A stretch of DNA of 64,000 nt. Source: Hyphomicrobiales bacterium. Its GTDB lineage: Bacteria; Pseudomonadota; Alphaproteobacteria; Rhizobiales; Xanthobacteraceae. Where the stretch lies: contig JAFKKH010000011.1 in NCBI GenBank assembly GCA_017305665.1, forward strand, positions 62,001 to 126,000, read 5' to 3'. Numbering within the stretch: position 1 is the first letter of the stretch; each line of letters begins with the position of its first letter. Both the position numbers and the translations under genes were made by a program. Below the pieces are notes generated by a model, which was not told the origin of the DNA, did not search any database, and worked only from the letters and a program-made list of their open reading frames with translations. This document shows positions 57,799-64,000 of the stretch, one piece after another.

Positions 57799-57938
57799 CG
57801 TCTTGCCTCCTTGTGAATCTTGTTGTGATGCTTGTGAGCGCTGGCCTGCTCGGCCGGCGTCAAGTCTTCCCAGCGGACGATGACGTCACCACCGCGGCGG
57901 CAGACCATCCAGAGTGGCTCTGCTGCTTTCTCGCTCAC
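57795..57938 (-). CDS. Small unannotated gene, 47 aa
   Basis: A 47-aa ORF (VSEKAAEPLWMVCRRGGDVI, then VRWEDLTPAEQASAHKHHNK). Its GTG overlaps the stop of the upstream metallophosphoesterase gene (GTGA) and its stop overlaps the next ATG (ATGA). This chain of overlaps in a dense operon makes it a real gene in my view. Function unknown. Confidence 0.65.
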   Translation of the reverse strand: MSEKAAEPLWMVCRRGGDVIVRWEDLTPAEQASAHKHHNKIHKEARR

Positions 57939-58501
57939 AGCTTCAGCCCTCCGCCGCCGAGGTCTTCGATGTCATTCCGCGCCTCGGGATCAGCCATCAG
58001 CGGCAGTGTCGCCAAGTAGTCCTTGATCTGCGCCAAGCGCACTGGCGCGAAGCCCATGACGTCGACGCCGATGTCGGCGGACTGCGTGTTGCCCGGCAGC
58101 CGGCCATGCGAGTGGCCGTACAGCATCAGCGCGCCCTTCCGGATCTTCGGCCAGGTCCGCATCGCGTAATGACACAACACGACATTCTGGCTGTCGATCG
58201 AGGCGTAGGCGATGTCGCGCTGCGATTCCCATGGGAGAGCCTGGGTCGCCTTGTTGTCGTGGTTTCCCTTGATGAGATGCTTCCGGCCGTTCAGCATCGC
58301 GAACAGTCTCGGCAAATCATGATCCGGATAATGATGCGCGAAGTCGCCCAGATGGATGACGGTGTCATTGGACTTGACCACCGAATTCCATGCAGCAATC
58401 ATCGCTTCGTCCATCTCGCGCACGTCGGCGAACGGCCGCTTGCAAAGATCGATGATGCCGGAATGACCAAAGTGCGTGTCGCTGATGAGATATGTTGCCA
58501 T
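57935..58501 (-). CDS. Metallophosphoesterase (calcineurin-like)
   Basis: A 188-aa enzyme. Metal ligands are seen in SDTHFGH (residues 7-13), IHLGDFAHH, GNHD and LCHYAMR, with GHSHG near the C-terminus. It hydrolyses phosphomono- or diesters; small phage versions act on nucleotide or RNA ends, but substrate cannot be told. Followed by the 47-aa gene, preceded by a second metallophosphoesterase one base away. Confidence 0.9.
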   Translation of the reverse strand: MATYLISDTHFGHSGIIDLCKRPFADVREMDEAMIAAWNSVVKSNDTVIHLGDFAHHYPDHDLPRLFAMLNGRKHLIKGNHDNKATQALPWESQRDIAYASIDSQNVVLCHYAMRTWPKIRKGALMLYGHSHGRLPGNTQSADIGVDVMGFAPVRLAQIKDYLATLPLMADPEARNDIEDLGGGGLKL

Positions 58502-58502
58502 C

Positions 58503-59366
58503 TCAGATCCCCCACTTCGGATTCAAATCGCGGCCGACCTCGATGACCATCGCCGGATCGAAATCCGGATTCTCGCGCTTGCCGCCACGCATTGGATAGC
58601 CGCGCGGATTCGCAACGACGCGCGTTGTGCCGATCGTCAGATCGCGATTGACGTGGATGTGACCGTGCAGCCAGAGCGCCGGCGCAGTGTCGCCGTGCAT
58701 CAAGGCCTCAAGGTTACTGGCATAACACCAGTCTAGATCGTCGAACTGACGACCTTCGTTCCGCAGCGAATAGTAGGTCGGCGCGTGATGCGTCACGACC
58801 ACCGTCTCGCCGTCGAACGGCGTTGCAAGAACGCCCTCGATGAACGCCCGCGACGCCTTTTGCGCGTTCACGGTATCGCGCGGACGCAGCGTGTCTTTCG
58901 ATCGACCTGGATCAACCTTGATATAGCGATAGTCGTTCATGCCACGCGAGCTGCAGGCTTCTCTGACCGCAAAGTCAAACGACATGGTGCCGGGACGCGC
59001 TGAGAAGTCGCTCCACAACGTGGCGCCGATGAAGCGCACGCCGTCGATTTCAGCGACCGCGTCGTCGAGCAATGTGATGCCGAGCTCGCGCGCGACTACC
59101 GGCATCTCTTCCTTTTGGCGCTGCCATGTCGTCTTAAGTTCCGGGCGCTTCAGGTCGTGATGCGAGTAGTAGTCGTGGTTTCCTGGCACATAGATCAACG
59201 GCCGGCTGCGATCCGGGTACAGCGCACGCACGCGGCGCAGAGCCAGGGTACCCGGCGCCATTGCGTCGCCAGCGACCACCGAGACGTCGGCATCGACGTC
59301 TGGCATCGCATCGATGCTGTTGTCGCGAATGTCGCAGTGAAGATCGCTGACGAAGTGAATACGCAA
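58503..59366 (-). CDS. Metallophosphoesterase, second copy
   Basis: A 287-aa enzyme of the same superfamily but only distantly related to its neighbour. Ligand motifs: VSDLHCDI, VAGDAM, VPGNHDYY, VVTHHAPTYYS and LWLHGHIHVN. The start is TTG 59366 after GGAGGGG. First gene of the long leftward operon 56407-59366. It may process phage or host RNA/nucleotides, which is a guess. Confidence 0.85.
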   Translation of the reverse strand: MRIHFVSDLHCDIRDNSIDAMPDVDADVSVVAGDAMAPGTLALRRVRALYPDRSRPLIYVPGNHDYYSHHDLKRPELKTTWQRQKEEMPVVARELGITLLDDAVAEIDGVRFIGATLWSDFSARPGTMSFDFAVREACSSRGMNDYRYIKVDPGRSKDTLRPRDTVNAQKASRAFIEGVLATPFDGETVVVTHHAPTYYSLRNEGRQFDDLDWCYASNLEALMHGDTAPALWLHGHIHVNRDLTIGTTRVVANPRGYPMRGGKRENPDFDPAMVIEVGRDLNPKWGI

Positions 59367-59457
59367 CGCTAACCCCTCCAAAATCTGGCGATCGATCTAA
59401 TTCGATCAATCGGCATTAAGCTTCCTTAACACGTCCTGTTCCATTGTGCAACTGTAC

Positions 59458-59474
59458 GGCACACAATGTGTGCC
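59458..59474. promoter_or_regulatory. 17-bp palindrome between divergent genes
   Basis: GGCACACAATGTGTGCC has perfect 8-bp arms. It lies in the 131-bp gap between the metallophosphoesterase operon and the plus-strand coiled-coil gene, 24 bp before the latter. Likely operator. Confidence 0.5.
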
Positions 59475-59497
59475 TACGAAGTAGCAAGGAGACCAGA

Positions 59498-59806
59498 ATG
59501 GCCGGTGACAGCCACACTAACTTCGACCAACGAGCCTTCACTGCTGATGCAGTGACCGGCTCTGCCACCATTGCCGGCGCAATGGTAGCGGGCTTGCGGA
59601 ACGTCGCGCATGCACGGCGCGAGCGCGCAGTGGTTAACGCCATCAGCGGCCGTGACGCCCTGATCGGCTCGCTGCAGCGTCGGATCGACAAGCAGCGCGA
59701 TGAGCTCGCTCGGCGTGACGCAGTGATTTCTGAGCAGGCGTTCACGATCAGAGAACTTCAGCTTCGGCTGACAATGTCGAATCTGCTCCGTCAGCGGGGA
59801 AAGTAA
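59498..59806 (+). CDS. Coiled-coil hypothetical protein, 102 aa
   Basis: A 102-aa protein starting MAGDSHTNFDQRAFTAD. The C-terminal half is a charged coiled coil (GSLQRRIDKQRDELARRD, then ISEQAFTIRELQLRL). AAGGAG precedes the ATG. It converges with, and overlaps for 59 bp, the membrane-associated protein gene at 59748. Function unknown. Confidence 0.6.
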   Translation: MAGDSHTNFDQRAFTADAVTGSATIAGAMVAGLRNVAHARRERAVVNAISGRDALIGSLQRRIDKQRDELARRDAVISEQAFTIRELQLRLTMSNLLRQRGK

Positions 59807-60281
59807 CGAACCCACCGGAGTCCGGCGCAGGCCTCGGCTCCGGTGGCCACTCCGCACGCTCCAGCGGCCGCACGCTACGGACGCCGCGCACCAGTTCATA
59901 ACTTCGGATGTGCGCAGAAATCGCTGATAACTCGGCACAACCGAGCGCGAAGCACTCTTCGCGCGTCAGCCCCGGCAGCCATGCCGCGATCTTTCTTGGC
60001 ATGTTCGCTGGCATCGGCGCCGGCGCATCGGCCGTCAGACTCTCGACGCACCACTGCATCACCGCCAGTGCGACCTCCGCATAGACTTTCGTCATGTCTT
60101 CGGTCTTTGCCGGCGCCGGCACGTCTTCCGTCTCAGGCGTTGCCGCCGGCAATGGTGGCACGTCCGAGCCGCCGCCAAGAACGGCATCCAGCGCACGAAA
60201 TGGCGCCGTCACGACGCCGCCAACCAGGCGTCCGATCGCTTTCAGACCCGCGGCGATCGCCGAAAAAATCTTCTTCAGCAT
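59748..60281 (-). CDS. Hypothetical protein with amphipathic N-terminus
   Basis: A 177-aa protein. N-terminal amphipathic helix (MLKKIFSAIAAGLKAIGRLV), a Pro/Ala-rich middle, then a helical region (KVYAEVALAVMQWCVESLTA) and MPRKIAAWLPGLTREECFAL. AAGGAGAAAAG precedes the ATG at 60281. The last 59 bp overlap the convergent gene. No family recognised. Confidence 0.55.
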   Translation of the reverse strand: MLKKIFSAIAAGLKAIGRLVGGVVTAPFRALDAVLGGGSDVPPLPAATPETEDVPAPAKTEDMTKVYAEVALAVMQWCVESLTADAPAPMPANMPRKIAAWLPGLTREECFALGCAELSAISAHIRSYELVRGVRSVRPLERAEWPPEPRPAPDSGGFVTFPADGADSTLSAEAEVL

Positions 60282-60368
60282 GACTTTTCTCCTTCGGTTC
60301 GCGGCATCGAACATCGGAAGTCAGCAAGACCAAAAACATTTTTTGTGCCACTCCCTAATTTCTTTCTC

Positions 60369-60392
60369 GCTTGACACATGGTACATGATGTG
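60369..60392. promoter_or_regulatory. Promoter/operator upstream of the rightward phage-like genes
   Basis: TTGACA (60369-60374) overlaps an inverted repeat with arms GACACAT (60371-60377) and ATGTGTC (60386-60392). It is upstream of the HTH gene at 60446, which starts the rightward run of short genes to 63434. The half-site resembles that of 59458-59474. Confidence 0.5.
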
Positions 60393-60445
60393 TCTCTTTT
60401 TATTGTGAGTTAGTGTTCTAAGGTCTTTTGGTTGTACTTCAAAGT

Positions 60446-60766
60446 ATGAAGGTTGCGGTGCCGCAAAATGCACTGAAGGAAGTCCCGGCCACGCAGGCTG
60501 GCCGCATCAAGTGGGTGGCGGAGCTGCTGTATCCGCTGGGCCGGTGGCGGATGCGGATCGCGAAGGAACTCGGCATCGGCCGCTCAACGCTCTACCGCTA
60601 TTTGTCGCGCAGAAAGGACTGCGTCAGGGGCTTGGACGATGAACTCCGCACGCTGATGGCGCGCGAGCGCATCGCGTCGCAATCTCGCGCGCGCAAGATC
60701 GCGAAGGCCGAGAAAGACTTCGACGCTCATCTCACGCGCTCCGCTAACGACGGAGTGGCGAAATGA
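60446..60766 (+). CDS. Helix-turn-helix DNA-binding protein, phage-like
   Basis: A 106-aa basic protein. A resolvase-like HTH is at residues 35-60 (WRMRIAKELGIGRSTLYRYL), followed by a charged helix. Probably an activator or repressor of the rightward gene run, with the promoter palindrome upstream. Start uncertain: ATG 60446 has no good ribosome site; TTG 60428 has AAGG upstream. Confidence 0.65.
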   Translation: MKVAVPQNALKEVPATQAGRIKWVAELLYPLGRWRMRIAKELGIGRSTLYRYLSRRKDCVRGLDDELRTLMARERIASQSRARKIAKAEKDFDAHLTRSANDGVAK

Positions 60767-61095
60767 TTGATCTCGACGCTATAAATTCAGACATCGGTCT
60801 TACGTTCGACGACAACCAGGGCACGCCATGGACCGATGCTGACATCGAACGGCTGGCCTTGATGTACTTTTCGATGCCGAGGCCGCCGAACAGTGTGATG
60901 GCCGAGAGGATGGGCCGGACGGTCGGCGCCTTGCAGACCGTCATCTCGCGCGTTGGCATGGCGCGGCCCGGCGACAAGCTGCGCGCATGCCTTGGTGTCG
61001 GATGTCAGGGTCAAAGGAAATTCTTCTCCGCCGGCGTCAACAATCGCATCTGCGGCCGCTGCGAGCGAGATCCTGTGATGGGGTGCGCGGCATGA
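60763..61095 (+). CDS. Zinc-finger-like hypothetical protein, 110 aa
   Basis: A 110-aa protein. It has an HTH-like region (VMAERMGRTVGALQTVISRV) and a C-terminal cysteine cluster (ACLGVGCQGQRKFF; RICGRCERD) that may bind zinc. Coupled to the previous gene by ATGA. Probable DNA-binding protein of the element. Confidence 0.6.
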   Translation: MIDLDAINSDIGLTFDDNQGTPWTDADIERLALMYFSMPRPPNSVMAERMGRTVGALQTVISRVGMARPGDKLRACLGVGCQGQRKFFSAGVNNRICGRCERDPVMGCAA

Positions 61096-61457
61096 GGCGC
61101 TTCCCGAATACTCGGATCTGGCGGCGGGTCGTTTCGACGTTCAAGATGACGAACGGCACGAAGTGGCGTCGCTATGCGGCATTAGTGCTCTGCATACCGA
61201 AGCCACAGCTGCGCGCGCTGATAGATCGCACCGACCTTTCGATCGAGCAGATCGATGAAATCAACGCAAAGCTGGTCGATCGGCTGCGCGAATTCGCTGA
61301 CTGGCGGACGAAGCAGGCACACGCAGCCGAGCGTACAGCGCGCGAATTCGACCATCCGTGGATTCCTGATCCGCCACCGCTGGATCCGTCGATGCCGCTA
61401 TCGCCGATCGGCGTCATGCTGCAAGAGTTGCTCGATTCAATCGCGGAGGATGCATAA
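61092..61457 (+). CDS. Hypothetical protein, 121 aa
   Basis: A 121-aa protein (TRIWRRVVSTFKMTNGTKWR, then CIPKPQLRALIDRTDLSIEQ and IDEINAKLVDRLREFADW). Helical, with a Pro-rich C-terminus. Its ATG overlaps the stop of the upstream gene. The next gene starts 1 bp after. No family recognised. Confidence 0.55.
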   Translation: MRRFPNTRIWRRVVSTFKMTNGTKWRRYAALVLCIPKPQLRALIDRTDLSIEQIDEINAKLVDRLREFADWRTKQAHAAERTAREFDHPWIPDPPPLDPSMPLSPIGVMLQELLDSIAEDA

Positions 61458-62117
61458 ATGACAGAGCAGTTTCGGCTGAAATTCCCGCGGCGGCCGGCCC
61501 TGATGCCGGCGGCACCCGAGCCAGTAGTATACCCAGAACCGCTCGAAGACGATGATGACGCCGTTGTCGAAAGCGAAAGCGATGCAGTCTTGGTTATCGA
61601 CGAGCGCAATAACGAGTTGCTCGTCTCAGAGTCAGATCAGTTGATCTATGCAATCAACGGCGTGCTGCTGCCCGAACCGCTCGAAACTGACGACGGCTTT
61701 GTCGTGCTCGACCCGGAGCCGGTTGCCGCTGACCCGCTCGATGCGACGGCGTCTCTCGTCGAGAAAGACGACGCGGTCATCGCTGCGCCGGCGCAAGCCG
61801 ACGACCCGTTTCCGCCGCCGCCCGACGGCTTCACGCTCGTACCCGAGGAAGACGACGACGCGCCGATCCTCACGGAGCCGCTGGCGCCGCCGCCGCGACC
61901 GCCGAAGACATACATCGATCCGGGTTTTGGACAGGGTCGCGTGCCGCTATCGCGGTTCTTCCCGCCGCGCGTCGGGAAGCCAGATCCCCTTGATGCGGCG
62001 GTCGCTGCAGCGGCCGCTAATCGTGCTCCGCCGGCGGAGAGGCCGGCCTCATCGTCGGCGCCGGTCAGGTACACGAGGGGGTTCCGGATGAACCCAGACG
62101 ACATCCCGTTCGATTGA
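61458..62117 (+). CDS. Acidic Pro-rich low-complexity protein, 219 aa
   Basis: A 219-aa protein of unknown function. It is dominated by Asp/Glu and Pro (LEDDDDAVVESESDAVLVID, then DPFPPPPDGFTLVPEEDDDA). The last 60 residues become Ala/Pro-rich and basic. Likely disordered; acidic phage proteins sometimes mimic DNA or bind host enzymes, but nothing here proves it. Part of the rightward run. Confidence 0.55.
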   Translation: MTEQFRLKFPRRPALMPAAPEPVVYPEPLEDDDDAVVESESDAVLVIDERNNELLVSESDQLIYAINGVLLPEPLETDDGFVVLDPEPVAADPLDATASLVEKDDAVIAAPAQADDPFPPPPDGFTLVPEEDDDAPILTEPLAPPPRPPKTYIDPGFGQGRVPLSRFFPPRVGKPDPLDAAVAAAAANRAPPAERPASSSAPVRYTRGFRMNPDDIPFD

Positions 62118-62157
62118 TTTGACGATGCCGGACCGAGATCCAGAAGGACAACCCGAC

Positions 62158-62511
62158 ATGCATAATGACTACGCCACGCCGGCCTGCGACCGGGTTCGCG
62201 CAAAGAATGCACCACCGGATCCGGATATCCACGGCTTCTTCGACGCTGCCGGCGTCGTCGAGATCGCCGGCCGGCGGCAATGCGCCGTCACCATGCACAG
62301 TGATCTGCTTCTGACCGTGTCTGCGAAGGCATCGATCCCGCTCGTCGCGATCCAGCCCGGCAAGTGGGATCCGGTGACGATCCTGACGGCGTGCACGAAG
62401 GCACAGGGCCGGCGGGCGTTCGAAGTTGATGAGACGACAGCGAAGCCCATAGACGAAATCAAGATCGCGCGGATCGTTGGAGCCGACGGCTTAAGCCCGT
62501 ATCTGTCGTGA
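62158..62511 (+). CDS. Hypothetical protein, 117 aa
   Basis: A 117-aa protein. Start ATG 62158 (MHNDYATPACDRVRAKN), preceded by AAGGACAACC. A compact alpha/beta pattern (VEIAGRRQCAVTMHSDLLLT, then VAIQPGKWDPVTILTACTK). No family recognised. Confidence 0.5.
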   Translation: MHNDYATPACDRVRAKNAPPDPDIHGFFDAAGVVEIAGRRQCAVTMHSDLLLTVSAKASIPLVAIQPGKWDPVTILTACTKAQGRRAFEVDETTAKPIDEIKIARIVGADGLSPYLS

Positions 62512-62535
62512 CGGGGTAAATATTCTCGCGGGGAT

Positions 62536-62847
62536 TTGCCAAACGGCGGTATCATTTTTACGCAGCCGCTTGCTGCGTGTGAGATTTTTAAGCATCCGGA
62601 AGCTGGCTTTCAGACATGGGATTTCTTTCAAGTCATCGCACTACAGAAACTAGCACCAAATCAAAGCTACGAATGCCGGCGCGCTCTCCGTGCCCTGTCT
62701 GACGTCGGCCTGTTGACCATCAAGCTGGGTCCGCGCGGAGGACTCGCCACCGCAACGTTCGAATGGACGGAGCGCGCCTACCTGCCGCCGACACTGAATC
62801 TCTATGAACATGACGCGATCGCCGAGATCGCGGCAGGGAGGTATTGA
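62536..62847 (+). CDS. Hypothetical protein, winged-helix-like, 103 aa
   Basis: A 103-aa protein with a possible winged-helix pattern (YECRRALRALSDVGLLTIKL, then GPRGGLATATFEW). The start is TTG 62536 with GGGGA close upstream; uncertain. The stop overlaps the ATG of the next gene (TGATG), so the two are coupled. Possibly a transcription factor. Confidence 0.5.
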   Translation: MPNGGIIFTQPLAACEIFKHPEAGFQTWDFFQVIALQKLAPNQSYECRRALRALSDVGLLTIKLGPRGGLATATFEWTERAYLPPTLNLYEHDAIAEIAAGRY

Positions 62848-63434
62848 TGGCGAAGATCAAGATCACCGACAAAATCCGGATCCTGTCCGGCATGCGCGGC
62901 GGCTGCACCTTCGCTCATGTGCGCTCGCTTAATAGCGGCCTCTTCGGCGGCTATCGCTACGACGAAGACGACTGGCTCCGGCGTCCGGACGGCCGCCAGC
63001 GGGTGATCAGGTACTCGACCGTCGTCGACGCCGTCGGGGCCGGCCTGATCGATAGAGGACCAGCGATCGACTTCCACCGCGATCAATGTAGCGCCCACCT
63101 GTGGGTGCTGACGCCGTCCGGCCAGGCGGCTGCTGCAGCGCTTCCGCCGGTCGAACTCGATGCCTTGTTCGTCCTGCCCACGCCGACGCCGCCAGAGGCG
63201 CTGGAGACGGCGCGACACAAGCGACTGGCGACAAAGGTTCTCCGGGCGATGACTTTCACCGGCGGCCGGATCCGTGGCGACTACGTCATGTTCGTCGGCG
63301 CCGGTGCGCTGGTCGGCTACAGCTACATCAGCGCATTCCGTGAGCCGCTGTCGGCCGGCGTCATGGCTATGATCGCGCCATATGTCGAGCGATTCGCTGA
63401 CGTCGACGGCAAGGAAAGCCTCCGGATCACCTAG
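62847..63434 (+). CDS. Hypothetical protein, 195 aa
   Basis: A 195-aa protein (MAKIKITDKIRILSGMRGGC, then VLRAMTFTGGRIRGDYVMFV). It has no recognised domain; the C-terminal part has a mild hydrophobic stretch (YVMFVGAGALVGYSYISAFR). GGGAGG precedes the ATG at 62847. Last gene of the rightward run. Confidence 0.5.
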   Translation: MAKIKITDKIRILSGMRGGCTFAHVRSLNSGLFGGYRYDEDDWLRRPDGRQRVIRYSTVVDAVGAGLIDRGPAIDFHRDQCSAHLWVLTPSGQAAAAALPPVELDALFVLPTPTPPEALETARHKRLATKVLRAMTFTGGRIRGDYVMFVGAGALVGYSYISAFREPLSAGVMAMIAPYVERFADVDGKESLRIT

Positions 63435-63555
63435 TCCGGCATCGCCGAGACCGCGCGCCGACAGAAGATTACGAGAGCGTAATCTTCAAAAATTCTTCGT
63501 TACAGAAGTAGGTATGTAACGGGGGGCGTCGCAAAATTGAGCGTACACGTGACGC

Positions 63556-63569
63556 CGTCACATGTGACG
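63556..63569. promoter_or_regulatory. 14-bp perfect palindrome
   Basis: CGTCACATGTGACG is perfectly self-complementary, and the 12 bases before it (CGTGACGC) add a further half-site. It is in the 180-bp gap after the last hypothetical gene and before the amidase relic. Nothing else is seen in that gap apart from an A/T-rich stretch. Confidence 0.35.
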
Positions 63570-63614
63570 CTTGAGCAATCACACTCTAACATAGCGTGCG
63601 ATTGTGGGAAGCTA

Positions 63615-64000
63615 GACACCGCAAAAATGCGCCGGGACGCGGATTGATCCACCGATGTCACTTCCGAACTCTAGCGGCGTCATTCCAGCGGCCAGCGCCG
63701 CCGCAGACCCGCCAGACGATCCGCCAACTGTTCGCTCCACGTTCCAAGGATTGCGCGTCAAGCCGAACAACGAATTGAACGATTGATGGTCGGCCGGCCC
63801 GCCGGCAAATTGGTCTTGCCGAAAATGACCGCGCCAACTTGGCGGATCTTGCCCACAGCGGCGGCATCTTGCGCAGGGCTATGGTGACGCAATTCCTCAA
63901 TTCCGCAGGTCGCTGGCATGCCGGCTACCTCAAAGGAGTCCTTGATAGACATGGGAATGCCCTACAACGGGCCCAATTCGTTCCCCCGAGCGAGCGCATC
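63615..64000 (-). pseudogene. Amidase-signature enzyme, frameshifted fragment
   Basis: Amidase family (amidase signature) remnants in two frames: GIPMSIKDSFEVAGMPATCG and [12 protein letters not shown], then (other frame) [30 protein letters not shown] and [18 protein letters not shown] +1 frameshift lies near 63965 and another near 63815, and the sequence breaks off in the codon after Val at 63612. It continues beyond the right edge of the window. The catalytic Ser region is intact at protein level but the gene cannot make a full enzyme. Confidence 0.8.

Larger units (their letters stand above)
47482..64000. mobile_element. Integrative element, left end, partial
   Basis: Starts at the tRNA fragment, has an integrase 136 bp inside, and continues to the window end. 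Content: small regulators, a defence cluster (51-56 kb) and phage-like small genes (56.4-63.4 kb). No structural phage genes or conjugation genes are seen in this part, so it may be a prophage remnant, an integrative conjugative element or a satellite. The right boundary and the second att site are not in the window. Confidence 0.8.

Overview
The window is high-GC alphaproteobacterial DNA. It most resembles a member of the Bradyrhizobium / Afipia / Rhodopseudomonas group (Nitrobacteraceae). That assignment is an inference from gene families (rhizobial-type glycerol ABC transporter locus, DUF3422 protein, many small secreted proteins, REP-like GTCATTCC...GGAATGAC repeats), not from a marker gene.

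Region 1 (1-47480) is chromosomal. It starts with a glycerol locus read right to left (glpR, glpD, glpS, glpT, start of glpP). A fatty-acid beta-oxidation operon follows (acyl-CoA dehydrogenase, thiolase, hydratase/dehydrogenase) with a nearby thioesterase. Next come a GT39/ArnT-like glycosyltransferase, a tandem pair of secreted paralogues, two TetR-controlled modules (a small membrane protein resembling hydroxylaminobenzene mutase, and an RND efflux pair), an MFS carrier, stress and cupin proteins, gamma-glutamyltransferase, trhO-slyX, DUF3422, an arylsulfatase, a nitronate monooxygenase and a multi-rhodanese protein. At 39-44 kb lies a likely aromatic-acid catabolic regulon: MarR regulator, periplasmic binding protein, Rieske oxygenase with its ferredoxin, and an SDR enzyme. 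Its two divergent promoter regions carry the same palindrome (TCTTCCTAGGAAGA), so the genes are probably one regulon.

Region 2 (44.6-47.5 kb) is a scrambled border zone: a composite nuclease-like ORF, a GrlR-like gene whose 3' end is duplicated 645 bp away, short dispersed repeats, a small peptide with a double-glycine leader preceded by a CRP-type site, and the C-terminal remnant of a serine recombinase.

Region 3 (47.48 kb to the end) is the left part of an integrative element. It begins at a 50-nt 3' fragment of a CAU-anticodon tRNA (the att core) followed by a tyrosine integrase. The right end is not in the window. The element carries small regulators, a candidate defence island (a three-gene operon of an unknown protein, a DUF262 protein and a HEPN RNase-like protein; a HEPN-like neighbour; and an Eco29kI-type restriction-modification operon with Vsr and a ribbon-helix-helix regulator), a truncated DNA ligase, then closely packed phage-like small genes (VRR-NUC nuclease, two metallophosphoesterases, DNA-binding proteins). 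It ends with a frameshifted amidase remnant.

The best candidate for an undescribed system is the 51,060-53,240 operon: unknown protein + DUF262 + RNxxxH HEPN protein, with 9- and 12-bp gaps between the genes.
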